A DNA stretch of 64,000 nt from Bicyclus anynana (taxonomy: Eukaryota > Arthropoda > Insecta > Lepidoptera > Nymphalidae), in contig NC_069099.1 of the NCBI RefSeq assembly GCF_947172395.1, positions 13,335,740 to 13,399,739 on the forward strand, in the 5' to 3' direction. The position numbers and the translations under genes were made by a program. Shown piece after piece: positions 33,889 through 45,857 of the stretch. Position 1 is the first letter of the stretch, and each line of letters starts with the position of its first letter. The notes under the pieces were generated by a model. It saw only the letters and a program-made list of their open reading frames with translations, searched no databases and was not told where the DNA came from.

Positions 33889-34331
33889 TCTCTGTAAACA
33901 AAGATGATAATTTAAGTTGAATTGTGAATGTATGTACAATAATCTTGCTCTGTTCATGATTCCTGTGTTAGGCGTCTTTCTTTATCTCTACTGTCTAATA
34001 ACAGCCACTGAAGTTCAAGTAACATCATGCGCATCGCGACCGACACACGATCAGTTTTATCACGGCTGTTGCAGGCATTAGAGATTACTTGATAGTCAGT
34101 GGCTGACATAACTTGAAAATAAAGTACCCTACACCACTTACTCTCACATACAAAGTGCATACGTACACGGATTTGCAATGTGTGAGAGAGTAATCTTCGG
34201 CCAACTAGTCGGAAAAAATATAGCAGGGTTTGTTGTGTGTGGTAGAAGGTAAAAGAAATGCGTGTTTATCGATCTCCGTTTATTGTTCAACTGATTTCTA
34301 TTTTTACGAAATGCAAACATTGGGGTAGAGT
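33889..34331. promoter_or_regulatory. Upstream intron/leader region of the 329-aa gene
   Basis: It contains the acceptor at 33892-33902 on the minus strand. No upstream exon could be fixed. Confidence 0.3.
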
Positions 34332-34370
34332 ATAAGTTAATAACGCATTACAATTGCGTTATTAACTTAT
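34332..34370. repeat. Perfect 16-bp inverted repeat
   Basis: ATAAGTTAATAACGCA at 34332-34347 and its complement at 34355-34370, 7-nt loop. Confidence 0.85.
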
Positions 34371-34726
34371 GGATACGCTACAAACTAAATATTAACATAG
34401 CTACGCTACACAAACAAGCAACAGCGCAACTGTGAATCACTTTAGAAGATAGTCTGCGACACTTAACGTGTGATTATCTCCATTCGCGTCCCCATCGCGA
34501 ACAATGAACTTTCGGTCTTTCAATATACCAAGGGCTACTATAATGTTAGCACCGACGTTGAATAGGTATCTAGACAAAAAATAAAATAGAAGGGTCTGTT
34601 TGTAATTTTTAACCTACTCCAGAAAGGATGAGGTTGTATGTTTTTTTTCAGCAGCAGGTAGAACATAATATAATTATGCTTTTCTGGATACTATTATTTC
34701 AAAAATACATTTCTCTTTTTATTTTT

Positions 34727-35213
34727 GTCTGTCCTTTATTATTTGTACAGGCTAATCTCTAAAACTACATCACCGATTTTGACGGGACTTTCTCAGGCAG
34801 ATATCAGGAGTAAGATTAGAAGAAATGACTCTATTTTATCTGGCAGAATTGAGCCGCGATAGCCCAGTGGATATGACCTCTGCCTCCGATTCCGGAGGGT
34901 GTGGGTTCGAATCCGGACCAGGGCATGCACCTCCAACTTTTCAATTGTGTGCATTTTAAGAAATTAAATATCACGAAACGGTGAAGGAAAAACATCGTGA
35001 AGAAACTTGCATAACAGAGATTTTTTAATTCTCTGCGTGTGTGAAGTCTGCCAATCCGCTGTGGGCCAGCGTGTTGGACTATTGGCCTAACCCCTCCCAT
35101 TCTGAGAATATACTCGAGCTCAGCAGTGAGCCGAATATGAGTTGTTATTGATGATGATGATTCCTACGGGAACGGGATCTACGCGCATGAAATCACCGGG
35201 CATCTACTAGAAG
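34727..35213 (+). mobile_element. Helitron-like element split by an S1 SINE
   Basis: The left part (34727-34848) has the GGCTAATCTCTAAAACTACA and GATTTTGACGGGACTTTCTC blocks. The right part (35160-35213) has CCTACGGGAACGGGATCTAC and ends CATCTACTAG. The two join into one family member once the S1 insert is removed. Confidence 0.75.
34849..35161 (+). mobile_element. S1 SINE, full length, nested
   Basis: Head GAGCCGCGATAGCCCAGTGG, B box GGTTCGAATCC, full body, (GAT)n end. It sits inside a Helitron-like element and is therefore younger than it. Confidence 0.9.
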
Positions 35214-35218
35214 TATTA

Positions 35219-35530
35219 TAGGACTCAAAGGTGATTACAAAATATAAGAAAACTAATGTCGAACAAAGGGTATGATTCACAACACTTGTCAGGACAACTT
35301 AATTAACAAATCAAACTGTAACCAAAATAAGACCCTAGAATGGCAGAGAATGACCTTGAGTGGAGTCACGTACTTGCGAACGATGTGTGTAGGGTTAAAG
35401 GATCCTTTGACTGATATCAAACACTCCCCTTTTCCACTCAAGTCACTCTCCCCGACTATCCCAAGTAACCCATAATGAATTACACAACAAGAGATGTGGA
35501 CGGCTCGAACGCCACGAGCACACTGAAGCC
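35219..35530. repeat. Unclassified repeat family R3, copy 3
   Basis: The closest copy to the R3 core. It breaks at GAAGCC before the hairpin's right arm is completed. Confidence 0.75.
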
Positions 35531-35747
35531 AACACGAGATCGAGCGACGTCATATCCGTCACAGACTACTATTTCCAACACTAAACGGCGATAACAGAAG
35601 TAAAATAAAAGTTTAGTTTTACGCAGTTTTTTTTTAAAGACTTACCCTGAAAGAGGCACCCCCCATTATAATGCGTTAAAGCCACCCATCATAGACAGAA
35701 CGTTAGAAAGTAAAGTGTTTTTTAAGGATTAATCTCATTCTCATTAA

Positions 35748-35912
35748 TGGAATGGCGACTCGCACCAGAAAGCGCAGTGTTCGACCGACATCAAGCGAGT
35801 CGCAGGAATTCGCTGGATGCAGGCGGCTTCGTATCGAGATGTTTGGAAGTCCCTACAAAAGGCCCATGCCCTACAGTGGACGTCCAACGGCTGTTATGAT
35901 GATGATGATTAT
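35748..35912 (+). mobile_element. RTE-like LINE 3' end
   Basis: GGAATGGCGACTCGCACCAG through CAGTGGACGTCCAACGGC and a GAT run. It is truncated. Confidence 0.75.
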
Positions 35913-35948
35913 GAATCTCATTCACACGGCAAGTTCATCAAAAACTTT

Positions 35949-36279
35949 ATTTTTTTTTATTCTTTACAAGTTAGCCCTTGACTACAATCTCACCTGATGG
36001 TAAGTGATGATGCAGTCTAAGATGGAAGCGGGCTAACTTGTTAGGAGGAGGATGAAAATCCACACCCCTTTCGGTTTCTATACGGCATCGTACCAGAACG
36101 ATAAATCGCTTGGCGGTACGTCTTTGCCGGTAGGGTGGTAACTAGCCACGACCGAAGCCTACCCAGCCAGACCTGGATAAATTAAGAAAATCCCAGTCTG
36201 CCCAGCCGGGGATCGAACCCAGGACCTCCGTCTTGTAAATCCACCGCGCATACCACTGCGCCACGGAGGCCGTCAAAAA
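35949..36279 (-). mobile_element. S2 SINE, full length
   Basis: Complete copy: A-rich tail (T run), paired 3' stem, body, and head with B box GGTTCGATCCCC. Near-matching AAAAACTTTAT and AAAAAACTTAT flank it, a plausible target duplication. Confidence 0.9.
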
Positions 36280-36582
36280 AACTTATATTGATCTCACAGC
36301 ATGAGTAGGTGTAGTATATATGGCAGAACAAACTAAAAAAAATAACATCTATTACATTCCGATGTACTTGTCGGTTCGTCTGTCGACATCGATTTTTCAG
36401 CTCAGCGCTGTTTTATTGCCAATATTCGAATGATGGGCGCCCACTGCACGTCCGCGCTCTAACTGCCTCGGATACGTTTCTCTTTTGAATTTCCTGTTTC
36501 GACTCGTTTTGTAAAAACTCCGTCCATTAATTTTGTGTAGAGTTTGCAGATTCACCAAAATTTTTGGATATAACTTATTATT

Positions 36583-36967
36583 CATCATCATCATCATCAT
36601 CATCATTATCAACCCATATTCGGCTCACTGCTGAGCTCGAGTCTCCTCTCAGAATATCCACTGGGCTATCACAGCTCTAACTTATTATTATTATTAGAGC
36701 CGTGATAACCCAGTGGATATGACCTCTGTCTCTGATTTCGGAGGGGTTAGGTTCGAATCCGGTCCGGGGCATGTACCTTCAACTTTTCAGATATGTATTT
36801 TAAGAAATAAATATTGGTGAAGGAAAACATCGTGAGCAAACCTGCATACCAGAGAATTTTCTTAATTATCTGCGTGTGTGTAGTCTGCCAATCCGCATTG
36901 GACTAGCGTGGTGGACTATTGCTCAGACTCGGGCTCAGCAGTGAACCGAATATGGGTTAATAATGAT
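36583..36967. mobile_element. Two S1 SINEs head to head
   Basis: 36583-36671 is a minus-strand S1 with an internal deletion; 36697-36967 is a plus-strand S1. The heads face each other across a (TTA)n run and form an imperfect inverted repeat (GGGCTATCACAGCTCTAA against TTAGAGCCGTGATAACCC). Confidence 0.8.
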
Positions 36968-37020
36968 GATTATACGAGTAGGTATAATAAGTTATCATTA
37001 TTATACCTACGCGTATAATC
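36968..37020. repeat. 23-bp inverted repeat, one mismatch
   Basis: Arms 36968-36990 and 36998-37020 (GATTATACG...TATAATAA), 7-nt loop, directly after the tail of an S1 SINE and before a Helitron-like end at 37024. Confidence 0.85.
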
Positions 37021-37023
37021 TTA

Positions 37024-37085
37024 ACTAGCCGACGCCCCGCGGCTTCACCCGTTCCCGTTGCCTTGATGATACAGAGATAAAATAT
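37024..37085 (-). mobile_element. Helitron-like 3' end
   Basis: ctag then CCGACGCCCCGCGGCTTCAC. The remainder is not recognisable. Confidence 0.55.
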
Positions 37086-37494
37086 TGCAGTAGTTAAGGA
37101 TTTTTTAAAATCAGGTCACCTCACTAATGTTACCACTTTGTCATATTTTATTTCAATCAAGGCTACTGGCTCTTAGCCTATACATTACGATTTTACCTTA
37201 GAAATTTAGCACAATGATAGATAACTCGTCTCCATATAATACAGATATTCGCATAATTGAAACAGTAACAAAAGACCGCAGTTATCTCTCCGAGCTATAT
37301 TATTATCAACAAGTATATTAATAAGGGTTCCCTCGATGATTGGAATTAAATGTCACATTACCATACCGCTGAACGAGCCGCGATGAAAGCGATACATCGG
37401 ATTTATTCCACAATGGCCGAAGAGGGGATGTTACAGGGACGGATTTGAAATCTGCACGCCAATTGTTTTGTATTTATTGAAACTATAAAAATTT

Positions 37495-37625
37495 AAATAA
37501 AAAAATTCAACTGACTTCCAACTCTAAAATTAACCTAAACTAAAAATGTTACCTATGTTCTACCTTCTGATCAGTTTGAAGGCGGTGCCAAGCCAGTGAT
37601 GTTTTAATCCAAGCTGTTTAAATTA
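37495..37625 (-). repeat. Fragment of the AACCGACTTC repeat
   Basis: Resembles the left part of the repeat at 32220: CAACTGACTTCCAACTCTAA and TACCTTCTGATCAG. Confidence 0.45.
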
Positions 37626-38199
37626 CAAAACTTCTGTGGTTCTTTCAGAAACGGCTTTAATTATTTTATTATACGGCTGTGCGGTGATACCTACTTTAAT
37701 TTATTTAAAAATATTAACTATAAGCTTTATATATCCTTTCGAATATGATTTAATAGCAAATGAAATAAATTGCTACGTGCATTTATTACGACGCAGATAA
37801 GTTGATAACCAAGATCATTTTTATGCAATAACTAACCATTTAAAATTACGAGGTTAAGATATTTGCTTTGCGCAAATAATTTGAATGTTGAATGAAGAAG
37901 TTACATATTTAAATAATAAACATTGGTGTAGTAGAAAGGGACTAATTTGTGTTTTGAAATTTTAGATTTTTTTATATTCTAATAAATATCTTTCAGTGTT
38001 ATCTACAGAATTTGGCACCCATTTAGATATATTTTCTTTTTGTTATGAGTATAGTCTATTGTCTTAAAGTATGTAACGTGAAAGTCATTGTCAACGTCTG
38101 TCTAAGTGACAACTGTCACTGTCATGTTAATAACGCATCACTCATTACATAGTCATTCTCATTACATTTTCGTCATACTGATTCTGGATATATTAACTA
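37626..38199. other. Intergenic, nothing recognised
   Basis: AT-rich, no coding frame of interest. Confidence 0.5.
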
Positions 38200-38560
38200 C
38201 TAGCCGACGCCCGCGACTTCGTCCGCGTGAATCTCGATGTAAACTTTCAACTACCTCTATCCTACCCCTACCCCTACCCTACCTCTAGCCTACCCCTACC
38301 CTACTCCTACCTACCCCTACCTTACTTTTCTGGTAGACACCTTGTGTCCGAAAAACCTAAATATCTTACGGAGCCCTATTTTTTCCAAAATAAAACTTAG
38401 CCTATGTTACTTGTGAATAATGTAGCTTTCGAATGGTGAAAGAATTTTTAATATCGATCCAGTAGTTTTTGAGCCTATTCATTACAATCAAACAAACAAA
38501 CAAACAAACAAACAAACAAACATACAAACAAAGTTTTCCTCTTTATAATATTAGTATAGA
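38200..38560 (-). mobile_element. Helitron-like element, complete, 361 bp
   Basis: Minus-strand start TCTATACTAATATTATAAAG at 38560 and end CTAG (ctag at 38200), lying between A and T as expected for Helitron insertion. It carries an expanded CTACCC/CCTACC pyrimidine array (about 38245-38325) and a (CAAA)n run (38489-38530). Confidence 0.85.
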
Positions 38561-38659
38561 TTTATCTAAAGGCTGTTTTAATCAAGATTCCAGTCATCAT
38601 CATCATACCTTCCGATATCCATTTATTACACTTTTGTCGGAAAAATCGATAACGACACA

Positions 38660-38840
38660 CATTTTTAACCGACTTCCAAAAAGGAGGAGGTTCTACGTTC
38701 GGCTGTCTGTATGTTTTTTTTTATGTATGTCCAGCGATAATTCCGTCATTTAAAAACCGATTTTTAATATCGAATTTGGCATCTATTCTCACATTTATGT
38801 TTCGATGGGATAAATATTAACGACCACCGCTTAAAGTCTG
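38660..38840 (+). repeat. AACCGACTTC repeat, other orientation
   Basis: TTTTTAACCGACTTCCAAAA, GGAGGAGGTTCTACGTTCG and GCGATAATTCCGTCATTT. Confidence 0.5.
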
Positions 38841-39200
38841 AATAAAAATCTTGATAAATTATTCAGGGGGTTCCACCCCCTGCATATAGCCTGGCAACCT
38901 AGCTACAGCCCTGGCCTTGTTCACAATAAATTCAGAGTGGCGTATCTCTATTCAAACAGTTGATACGAGCGTGAAGCGGGAAGCGGGAATCGGGATGGAA
39001 TCTTACGTACGCGACGGTGGGTAAACATGACGGCTACAGCCTCCCCCTTGGGGGGTTGGAGTGGGTTTAGATACAGTTATTCAAGGCTTTGGGTTTTTAA
39101 TCGGACATTTCTAACAAATCGAGTCAAAAGCTGGTTCTTTAAGTTAACGATTATAACATTTGACACAGTTCTAGAGAAGATCGTAAGTAGGTATATAAAA

Positions 39201-39400
39201 CTAGCTGACGCCACGCGGTTTCACCTGCGTGGTTCCTGTTCCCGTAGGAATACGGGGATAATATATAGCCTATAGCCTTCCTCGATAAATGGGCTATCTA
39301 ACACTGAAAGAATTTTTCAAATCGGACCAGTAGTTCCTGAGATTAGCGCATTCAATCAAACAAACAAACAAACTCTTCAGCTTTATAATATTGGTGTAGA
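39201..39400 (-). mobile_element. Helitron-like element, complete, 200 bp
   Basis: Minus-strand start TCTACACCAATATTATAAAG and end CTAG, inserted exactly between A and T. The CACGCGGTTTCACCTGCGTG hairpin near the 3' end is well preserved. Confidence 0.88.
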
Positions 39401-39470
39401 TGTGAAGGTAGAAAGGCAAAATTCATAAAGCGCAGAAATACCAAAAAATGAATAGACATTTATAGGTTTA

Positions 39471-39663
39471 CTAGCGAACGCCCGCAACTTCCTTCGCGTA
39501 TAATCTTGTTTTTTAGTTCGTCGATTATTCCGTGAAAAAGTAGCCTATGTTGTTTTTCAAGGTCTATAGATCTATACTACCGTTCAAATCGGTTCAGCGG
39601 TTTAGTTGTGAAAATGTAACAGACAGACAGACTTACTTTCGCATTTATAATATTAAGTATAGA
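39471..39663 (-). mobile_element. Helitron-like element, complete, 193 bp
   Basis: Minus-strand start TCTATACTTAATATTATAAA and end CTAG, again between A and T, only 70 bp from the previous element. Confidence 0.8.
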
Positions 39664-40300
39664 TATCCGGCGACAGCTTGGATTTACGAGATAAATTCAT
39701 TACCTATGCATCGATTAATCTTCAAAATATCACTCGTATTTTGAACCTTATGGTTAAACAATTAGAGATGAAGAAAACGGAGTTTTTAAACGTTAACAAA
39801 GATATCTCAATCAAATCATATCGGGGATAGAAAGGATAATTTCAGAACCTAATGAAAAGAAGCTTCTTGTCTACTTATCGAAATATTGATCTAGCGATTT
39901 ATAGAGAAAAAGCTTCTTTGCTACGACTAGCATTAACTACTTAGTCAAAAAAGGCGCTAAGTAACGTTAGAATACTATTTAGCACACATGATTAAAGGGC
40001 CTAGTGGCAGTTTGATACTGTTATTATCGCGTTAACGTAAACGCGAATTTCTAAGGAATTGAAACAGCGCCATCTCGTGGGACTACTCCACAACTGTTTA
40101 CGTCAACGCGATAGTAACAATATGAAGATATTGAAAACTCCCACTAGGCACAAAGACATCGCAAAAAGCCCGTTAAAATAAGCTGACAATGATGATGAGA
40201 CATAACACATCTATAAATGATTGTTGATATAACTTTACAGGAAGTTCCTTGTTGTATTACGTGTCCTGCTAAGCGTTGTTCTGCTTATAAACTTTCCACT
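39664..40300. other. Intergenic, nothing recognised
   Basis: No credible gene. GTTAACGTAAACGCG and its near-inverse CGTCAACGCGA near 40031-40111 are small dyads. Confidence 0.45.
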
Positions 40301-40632
40301 TAAGTACCATCATCACTTGCCATCATCAAGACTTACCATCATCATCACTTACTATCATCATAACTTTACACCATCACTTACCATCATCACTTACCATCAT
40401 CATCACTTACTATCATCATAACTTAACACCATCACTTACCATCATCACTTGCCATAATCACTTACCATCATCACTTACCATCATCATCACTTACGATCAT
40501 CATCATCACTTACCATTATCATCACTTACAATCGTCATCAATTACCATTATCAAATACTATCACGACGTTACCATCATCATCATCACTTACCATCATCCT
40601 CACTTACAATTATCATCACTTACCATCATGTG
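40301..40632. repeat. CATCATCACTTAC minisatellite
   Basis: About 330 bp of irregular 12-17-bp units built from (ATC)n plus ACTTACC, with interruptions. It probably grew from an (ATC)n tract. Confidence 0.9.
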
Positions 40633-41056
40633 CTATCTGCTTGTACCATCAATGCAATAAAAATATACGCAAATTAAAACCTCTTTTAAAAATTGGTTTA
40701 AAATTTAAAAAAAATGTACATCAGACAGGGATTATTCAGTCTTTGTTTCAATTACAGCCACTCTACCGTTCACGTATATCTCAGTAGGTGTAAATAATAG
40801 GATTGTGGAGGTGCGCGTCACGGCAGCGAACGTTAATTTCCATATTAAAACCGCCACAAAGGAAGCAAATTCAAAAACCTCGGTACCGGCGCGGTGGAAC
40901 AAATGGTGAGGATGTGAGAAACCGCGCATTGCTTTGGATGCGGTAACTTAAAATCATTTAGGCTTTTTTACGCCTTGACATTTTACTTAACAATTAAATT
41001 CTTTAGGATAGACATACATCTAGATGTATATCTAGATAAACATATTTATAAATTAT

Positions 41057-41275
41057 CTAGAATACGCCCGCGACTTCGTTCGCGTGAAATTAGGTTTTTG
41101 CGATTTGTTTTTTTTTTCAGAATAAAAAGTAGGTAGACTATATCTCTTTTCAAAATTTCAGGGTAATCGGTTTAGTATTTGCGGCGTAATTGAGTAATAA
41201 TTTACAACAACCTCTAACACAAACTTTTTTACCGTTAACGTATTAGTGTGATAGTGTAATTATTTAATCACACTA
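41057..41275 (-). mobile_element. Helitron-like element, degenerate
   Basis: ctag at 41057, then ATACGCCCGCGACTTCGTTC and GGTAATCGGTTTAGTA. The 5' end is weak. Confidence 0.6.
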
Positions 41276-41716
41276 ATAGATAGATTGACTGCAATGGTCT
41301 GTAATGATTGTCAATTATTGTAATTCTATTCAAAATTAGCTTACAATTTCGAAATACAGGCTTTTCATTTGAGTATTTTCAATTTTTAGTTTGCCTCAAG
41401 CACTCAGCTAATAGGCGCACTCAATCAAAAAGATGATAAAGCTATTGCGATTACTATTGTCTTGTTGTTTGTTGTCGATACGTTACGATGACTAAATAAA
41501 TATCAGTAGGTACAATTTTAATAGTATCCAAATATATTGTCATGTCAAATCAACACGATATTCAAAAATCCCCACACTTAATAGCTCTTTGGATAGTTAA
41601 TCCTTAAGCCACATCCAAGCTTCCCGTCATCTGTGACAACGCAAACAATATTGCTCGCAGTACGTAGATACGGCGGGGTATGATAATCGCGTCAAAACGC
41701 ACGTGAAGTGCCGCGA

Positions 41717-41769
41717 GGGGGGAGCGCGGGGCGGCTTGGGGCGGCACGGGGACATCAGGGGGAGAGGGG
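41717..41769 (+). promoter_or_regulatory. G-quadruplex candidate
   Basis: Six runs of at least four G (41717-41722, 41728-41731, 41738-41741, 41748-41751, 41758-41762, 41766-41769) separated by 3-6 nt. This is the strongest G4-type motif in the window, in otherwise AT-rich surroundings. Confidence 0.8.
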
Positions 41770-42159
41770 TGCTAAGCCGGTGACAGCTTTAAAACGTACC
41801 CGATTATCCGTCTGAGTGTACTTTAGTCTGAGACGGCCGCTTGAAAAGATATGATTTATGCCTACTGCTGTTAACGCGTATATTATTAAGGGCTTTTGTA
41901 TTTGTAACGATCGTTGCCGCATGATGGATTTTAGCACTATTTTGGTTGTTGGAATCACTGAGCGATCACATTTGATGTTGAGTTACAATGGATTCTTGTT
42001 ACACTAACTTGGTAATAGTATAAAACTATATAGTTTATCCATACAATAGTTACACCAAAATGGATTTTCCGCGGCTTTACTAAATCTTTGTTGTAACTAC
42101 AGTTGAATTTACCTGCCACCACACATTGACCAATAAATAGATAAAACTTCATTGAGATA

Positions 42160-42308
42160 TGTCGTAACTAGCTACGGCTGATGCCTACCACAAAACGAAT
42201 TTGGGAAATATAAAATCCTAAATTGACCCGAACTATCGAATCCAGTACCTCTCTACTTACTAAAAACCATAACTATAACCATAACTGCGCCAGATAGGTC
42301 ATCAAAAT
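42160..42308 (-). mobile_element. Very old S2 SINE remnant
   Basis: CGTAACTAGCTACGGCTGATGCC, GAATCCAGTACCTC and GCGCCAGATAGGTCATC keep the S2 order with many changes. Confidence 0.6.
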
Positions 42309-42309
42309 G

Positions 42310-44029
42310 GCATTCATTAATAATCAGTCTTTCATACAGCATCAAAACATATATTTCTATTGACTACATTGAGTATTGTAAGCCAAAAGTCAGTCCGTCC
42401 CGTCGTATCAAAAAACACTAACATCCATATCATATACAATATTTATTGACCCCATATTACAAAACATCGAAACACGAGTACCCATCATCGAAAAAATTAC
42501 AACGTAGTAAAAAACGGATAACAGGTCCATTAAAAGTCCGAAAACAAAAAGTGCAACGCGGCGCATTCCGGCTTTCCGCTCGTAATTAACAGGGCTTCGT
42601 GCTTTTCATTTTACGTCGCGTGACGGATCTCTAAAAATGGCGCACCGAGATGGATTGCGTAAACGTAAAAATCATTTCCGCGTTGCAACGTATCCGTATT
42701 CAAACGATGTTGATATTCATTTGGTTTTGTATACAACAGTGTGTATTCCACCGAATACACACATATGTTATTCTGTCTATATCTATAGCAATCCATACTT
42801 TCTAATAATTTAAATGAAATCGTCACTGTTTGTTACGTCCTAATGTCTGGCCAAAAATATCCAAACTTAAGAAAAATTTGGCCGCAGAAGTCTGAAATCA
42901 GAAGTAAGTACCTTTTAACCCTTAACAGAGACATACTGGATAGAAAAAAATATTTTTTATTATTGAAATTGGTTGTTGGAAAAAAGTTTATTTGAAAATA
43001 AATCGAAATGCACACGATAGATGTCGATGGCATTCATTAAACCATCTAATATCACAATCACTTCAGAATGGCTGAACGGATTTAGATTTTTAACGGAACG
43101 GGATTAACAAAACCCTGAAACCTTGGGATACAGTTAGTAAAATAAATACAGTTAGGAAAATATAATTTCTAACTTTACAAATATTATTTAAAAGAGACTT
43201 CTACCTAAACATAACAAAATGATAGACACAGAAATGTTGGCAATTTCCTAAACAGATCAAAACTGCGATAATGAAGGCGCCAAATGAAAAGGATCCAAAT
43301 GAATGGAAGAATGTAATGACGCTTGAATGAATGATCGCGTATCATTCCCAAAAATAAATCGTGATAGCGAAGTTTCGACGATACCTATAGCACAGTATGC
43401 ATTACATTATATTTAGTTCGAAAGTCCTTGGTTTGTCTGAGTTAAAAATGTTGGCGCAATTTTAAATGTATAATTTGTAGTGTGTATACCAGTGAATTAA
43501 TTGAAAAAAAAATACTATTAATATAGGACGAGTAAGCTTAATATAGTCCATCATATAAACATTCATGTTTTCAATCAAAACATAAATCTCAAAACGAACT
43601 ACGGTGAACAAATTAATTTAATTAGATGTTTCATTTAAAGTATAGACAGAAAATTAAATTTTTCAATAAACGCCTTCACTAAAAAGTCTAACTCTCTAAC
43701 AAAATGAGATAACAGTGGGTAAACTAATGAAAATAATTAGACATTTTAATTTAAAATTAAAAAAAACTAGCAATAAAATTGAGTATGAGTGACTTTAACA
43801 AGGCCTTTCATATACCCTTAGTAGTAAACAGTCTTCTCTATCAAAATGAGACAACAGTGAATTAATTAATTAATTCCCCTCCCGTCTCCAAAATCTGTTA
43901 ATTACACACGTAATGCTCTGTAAACTCAAGACATTCGCATTTGCTTAATCAAAGACGTTGCGACACGCGTGCCATTGATTCTAATTATTTGACATCAAAG
44001 AAAATAAATTTTACATACGATACGAGTAC
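42310..44029. other. Intergenic, no gene seen
   Basis: AT-rich; several short open frames (42611-43033 minus) are without motifs. Confidence 0.5.
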
Positions 44030-44343
44030 AATTATCAACCCATAAACGGCCCATTGTTGAGCACGAGTCTCCTCTCAGATACTCAGAATGAGGGGTTAGG
44101 CTAGTAGTCCACCACGCTGGCCCAATGCGGATTGGCAGACTTCACACACGCAGAGAATTAAGATAATTCTCTGGTATGCAGGTTTCCTCACGATGTTTTC
44201 CTTCACCGATTGAGATACGTGATATTTAATTTCTTAAAATGCACACAACTGCAAAGTTGGAGGTGCATGCCCCGAACCGGATTCGAACCCACACCCTCCG
44301 GAATCGAAGGCAGAGGTCATATTCACTGGGCTATCACGGCTCA
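44030..44343 (-). mobile_element. S1 SINE, full length
   Basis: Minus-strand copy with complete head (GAGCCGTGATAGCCCAGTG), B box GGTTCGAATCC and body. The tail is shortened. Confidence 0.88.
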
Positions 44344-45857
44344 CTGACTCGACTGTGTTTACGAGTAGATATTTATCATTGTTGCCTCACCGTTCTGCAA
44401 CAGCTTACTGGGTTCCAGCTTGAGATTTTTCTTCTAAAATCATCTTTTTAATTCCGAATTAATGAATAATTGTTCTCCTATGCTTGTTTTAGAGAACATT
44501 ATTGATCATCTTTCAAACATTTCCTTTTCTCCTTAAACTAATTAAAAATCTTTTGCTAGAAATGGGGATCGAATCTTAGACACTTCAGATTCGAGTGTGC
44601 CATAGGATGAATATATGAAATATAATAGCACAGTTTTAAATAATAATAAACAACATCAGAAAACAGAAGGATATTTTGTTTCAATAAAAATATAATATTC
44701 AAAATTCTCCCAAAGAAATCATGTTTGCCGCAATATTGTACAAAGGTAACGGTGGAGCTTTCTTTATTTTATTTTCCCGCAAAAGCCTAATAAAAGCGTT
44801 ATCGTATCGCGTACAATAGCAAACTGTCGTCTGCTTCCATCAAAACGTTGCCTGCTGCCGACGATAATAAAATATTATTCCACCATTTTGAATATCAAGG
44901 CTAAAAAGACAAAAAAGTAGTTTCTTATCACAACGGAGTTGTTAATTTGATATTTACATGTCGTTTAATGATTTTACAGTGTCCATGAATTCAACTGAGA
45001 CTATATTAATATACACCTATGACATGATACGGATATGAGTCACAATATACTCCTTTATTTAGGGCGAATCTAAAATTATTTTTTTCTACTTACAAAATTT
45101 CATCTACTTTTATCCGAGGTCTAATCGATGTCTCAACCAAAATTTATCAAAACAGTACCAATGTGAAAAATGGTAGAATTAGTTAAGATTCAAGATTTTG
45201 TCATTTCATTTGTGTACATGTATTATTAGTATGTATACTAGTGATATAATTTCATAGGTTTGATAATAAATGCTTAGCCATATGTTTAAAAGCTCACAAA
45301 AATTATTATTAAAATGTACCTCCTCAATTTCAAAAATTATGTGATACCGTATCCATTAATGTTCCAAATATTATTTAGTAATTCTACGTCAATGCTACGC
45401 CGTGCCTCTACTTCGTAGCTCGTCTACGGAATACGTAGTCTTGAGAACCAACGAGGTAGTAAATCGAAACTAACACAACTGTATCTTCAAATATTTGCAC
45501 AAAAATGTTCAGAATACCAGAATCATGTAGCGACTGCATGTCACTCACACAAATTACCATACACGACGAAAAACAAAGAAGCGCACACGGAAAAACCGGC
45601 TTTAAAAATAAAAGAAAAGACGTAAAAATCAAGTGTACGGAAGCTTTTGAATACAGTTCGTGCGGTTACTCAATTTTCAACTTTATAACGTTGGAAATAA
45701 AGTGTAAATTCATGTGATCATCGTTCAGAGTCGGATTCGCGTAAAGTATGTAAATGCAGTGAGTGAGTTTGCTTGTAACGTGAGTGCTGTAACACGATAT
45801 TCCCACAGTGTAACACTGAATACATTGTATTGGCATTACAGATTACACAGACAATGT
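44344..45857. other. Intergenic, no supported gene
   Basis: A plus-strand 70-residue frame (45505-45717) overlapping a minus-strand 74-residue frame has no motif; an AATAAA follows at about 45700. I do not call either. Confidence 0.45.

Noticed and set aside
38245..38325. Telomere-like CCTAC array
   Set aside because: The insect telomere unit is TTAGG/CCTAA; this CTACCC tract is internal to a Helitron-like element.
40301..40632. CRISPR-like spacing of repeats
   Set aside because: Units are contiguous low-complexity ATC repeats without unique spacers, in a eukaryotic genome.
45505..45717. 70-residue plus-strand frame followed by AATAAA
   Set aside because: Short, no homology recognised, and overlapped by an equally long frame on the other strand.
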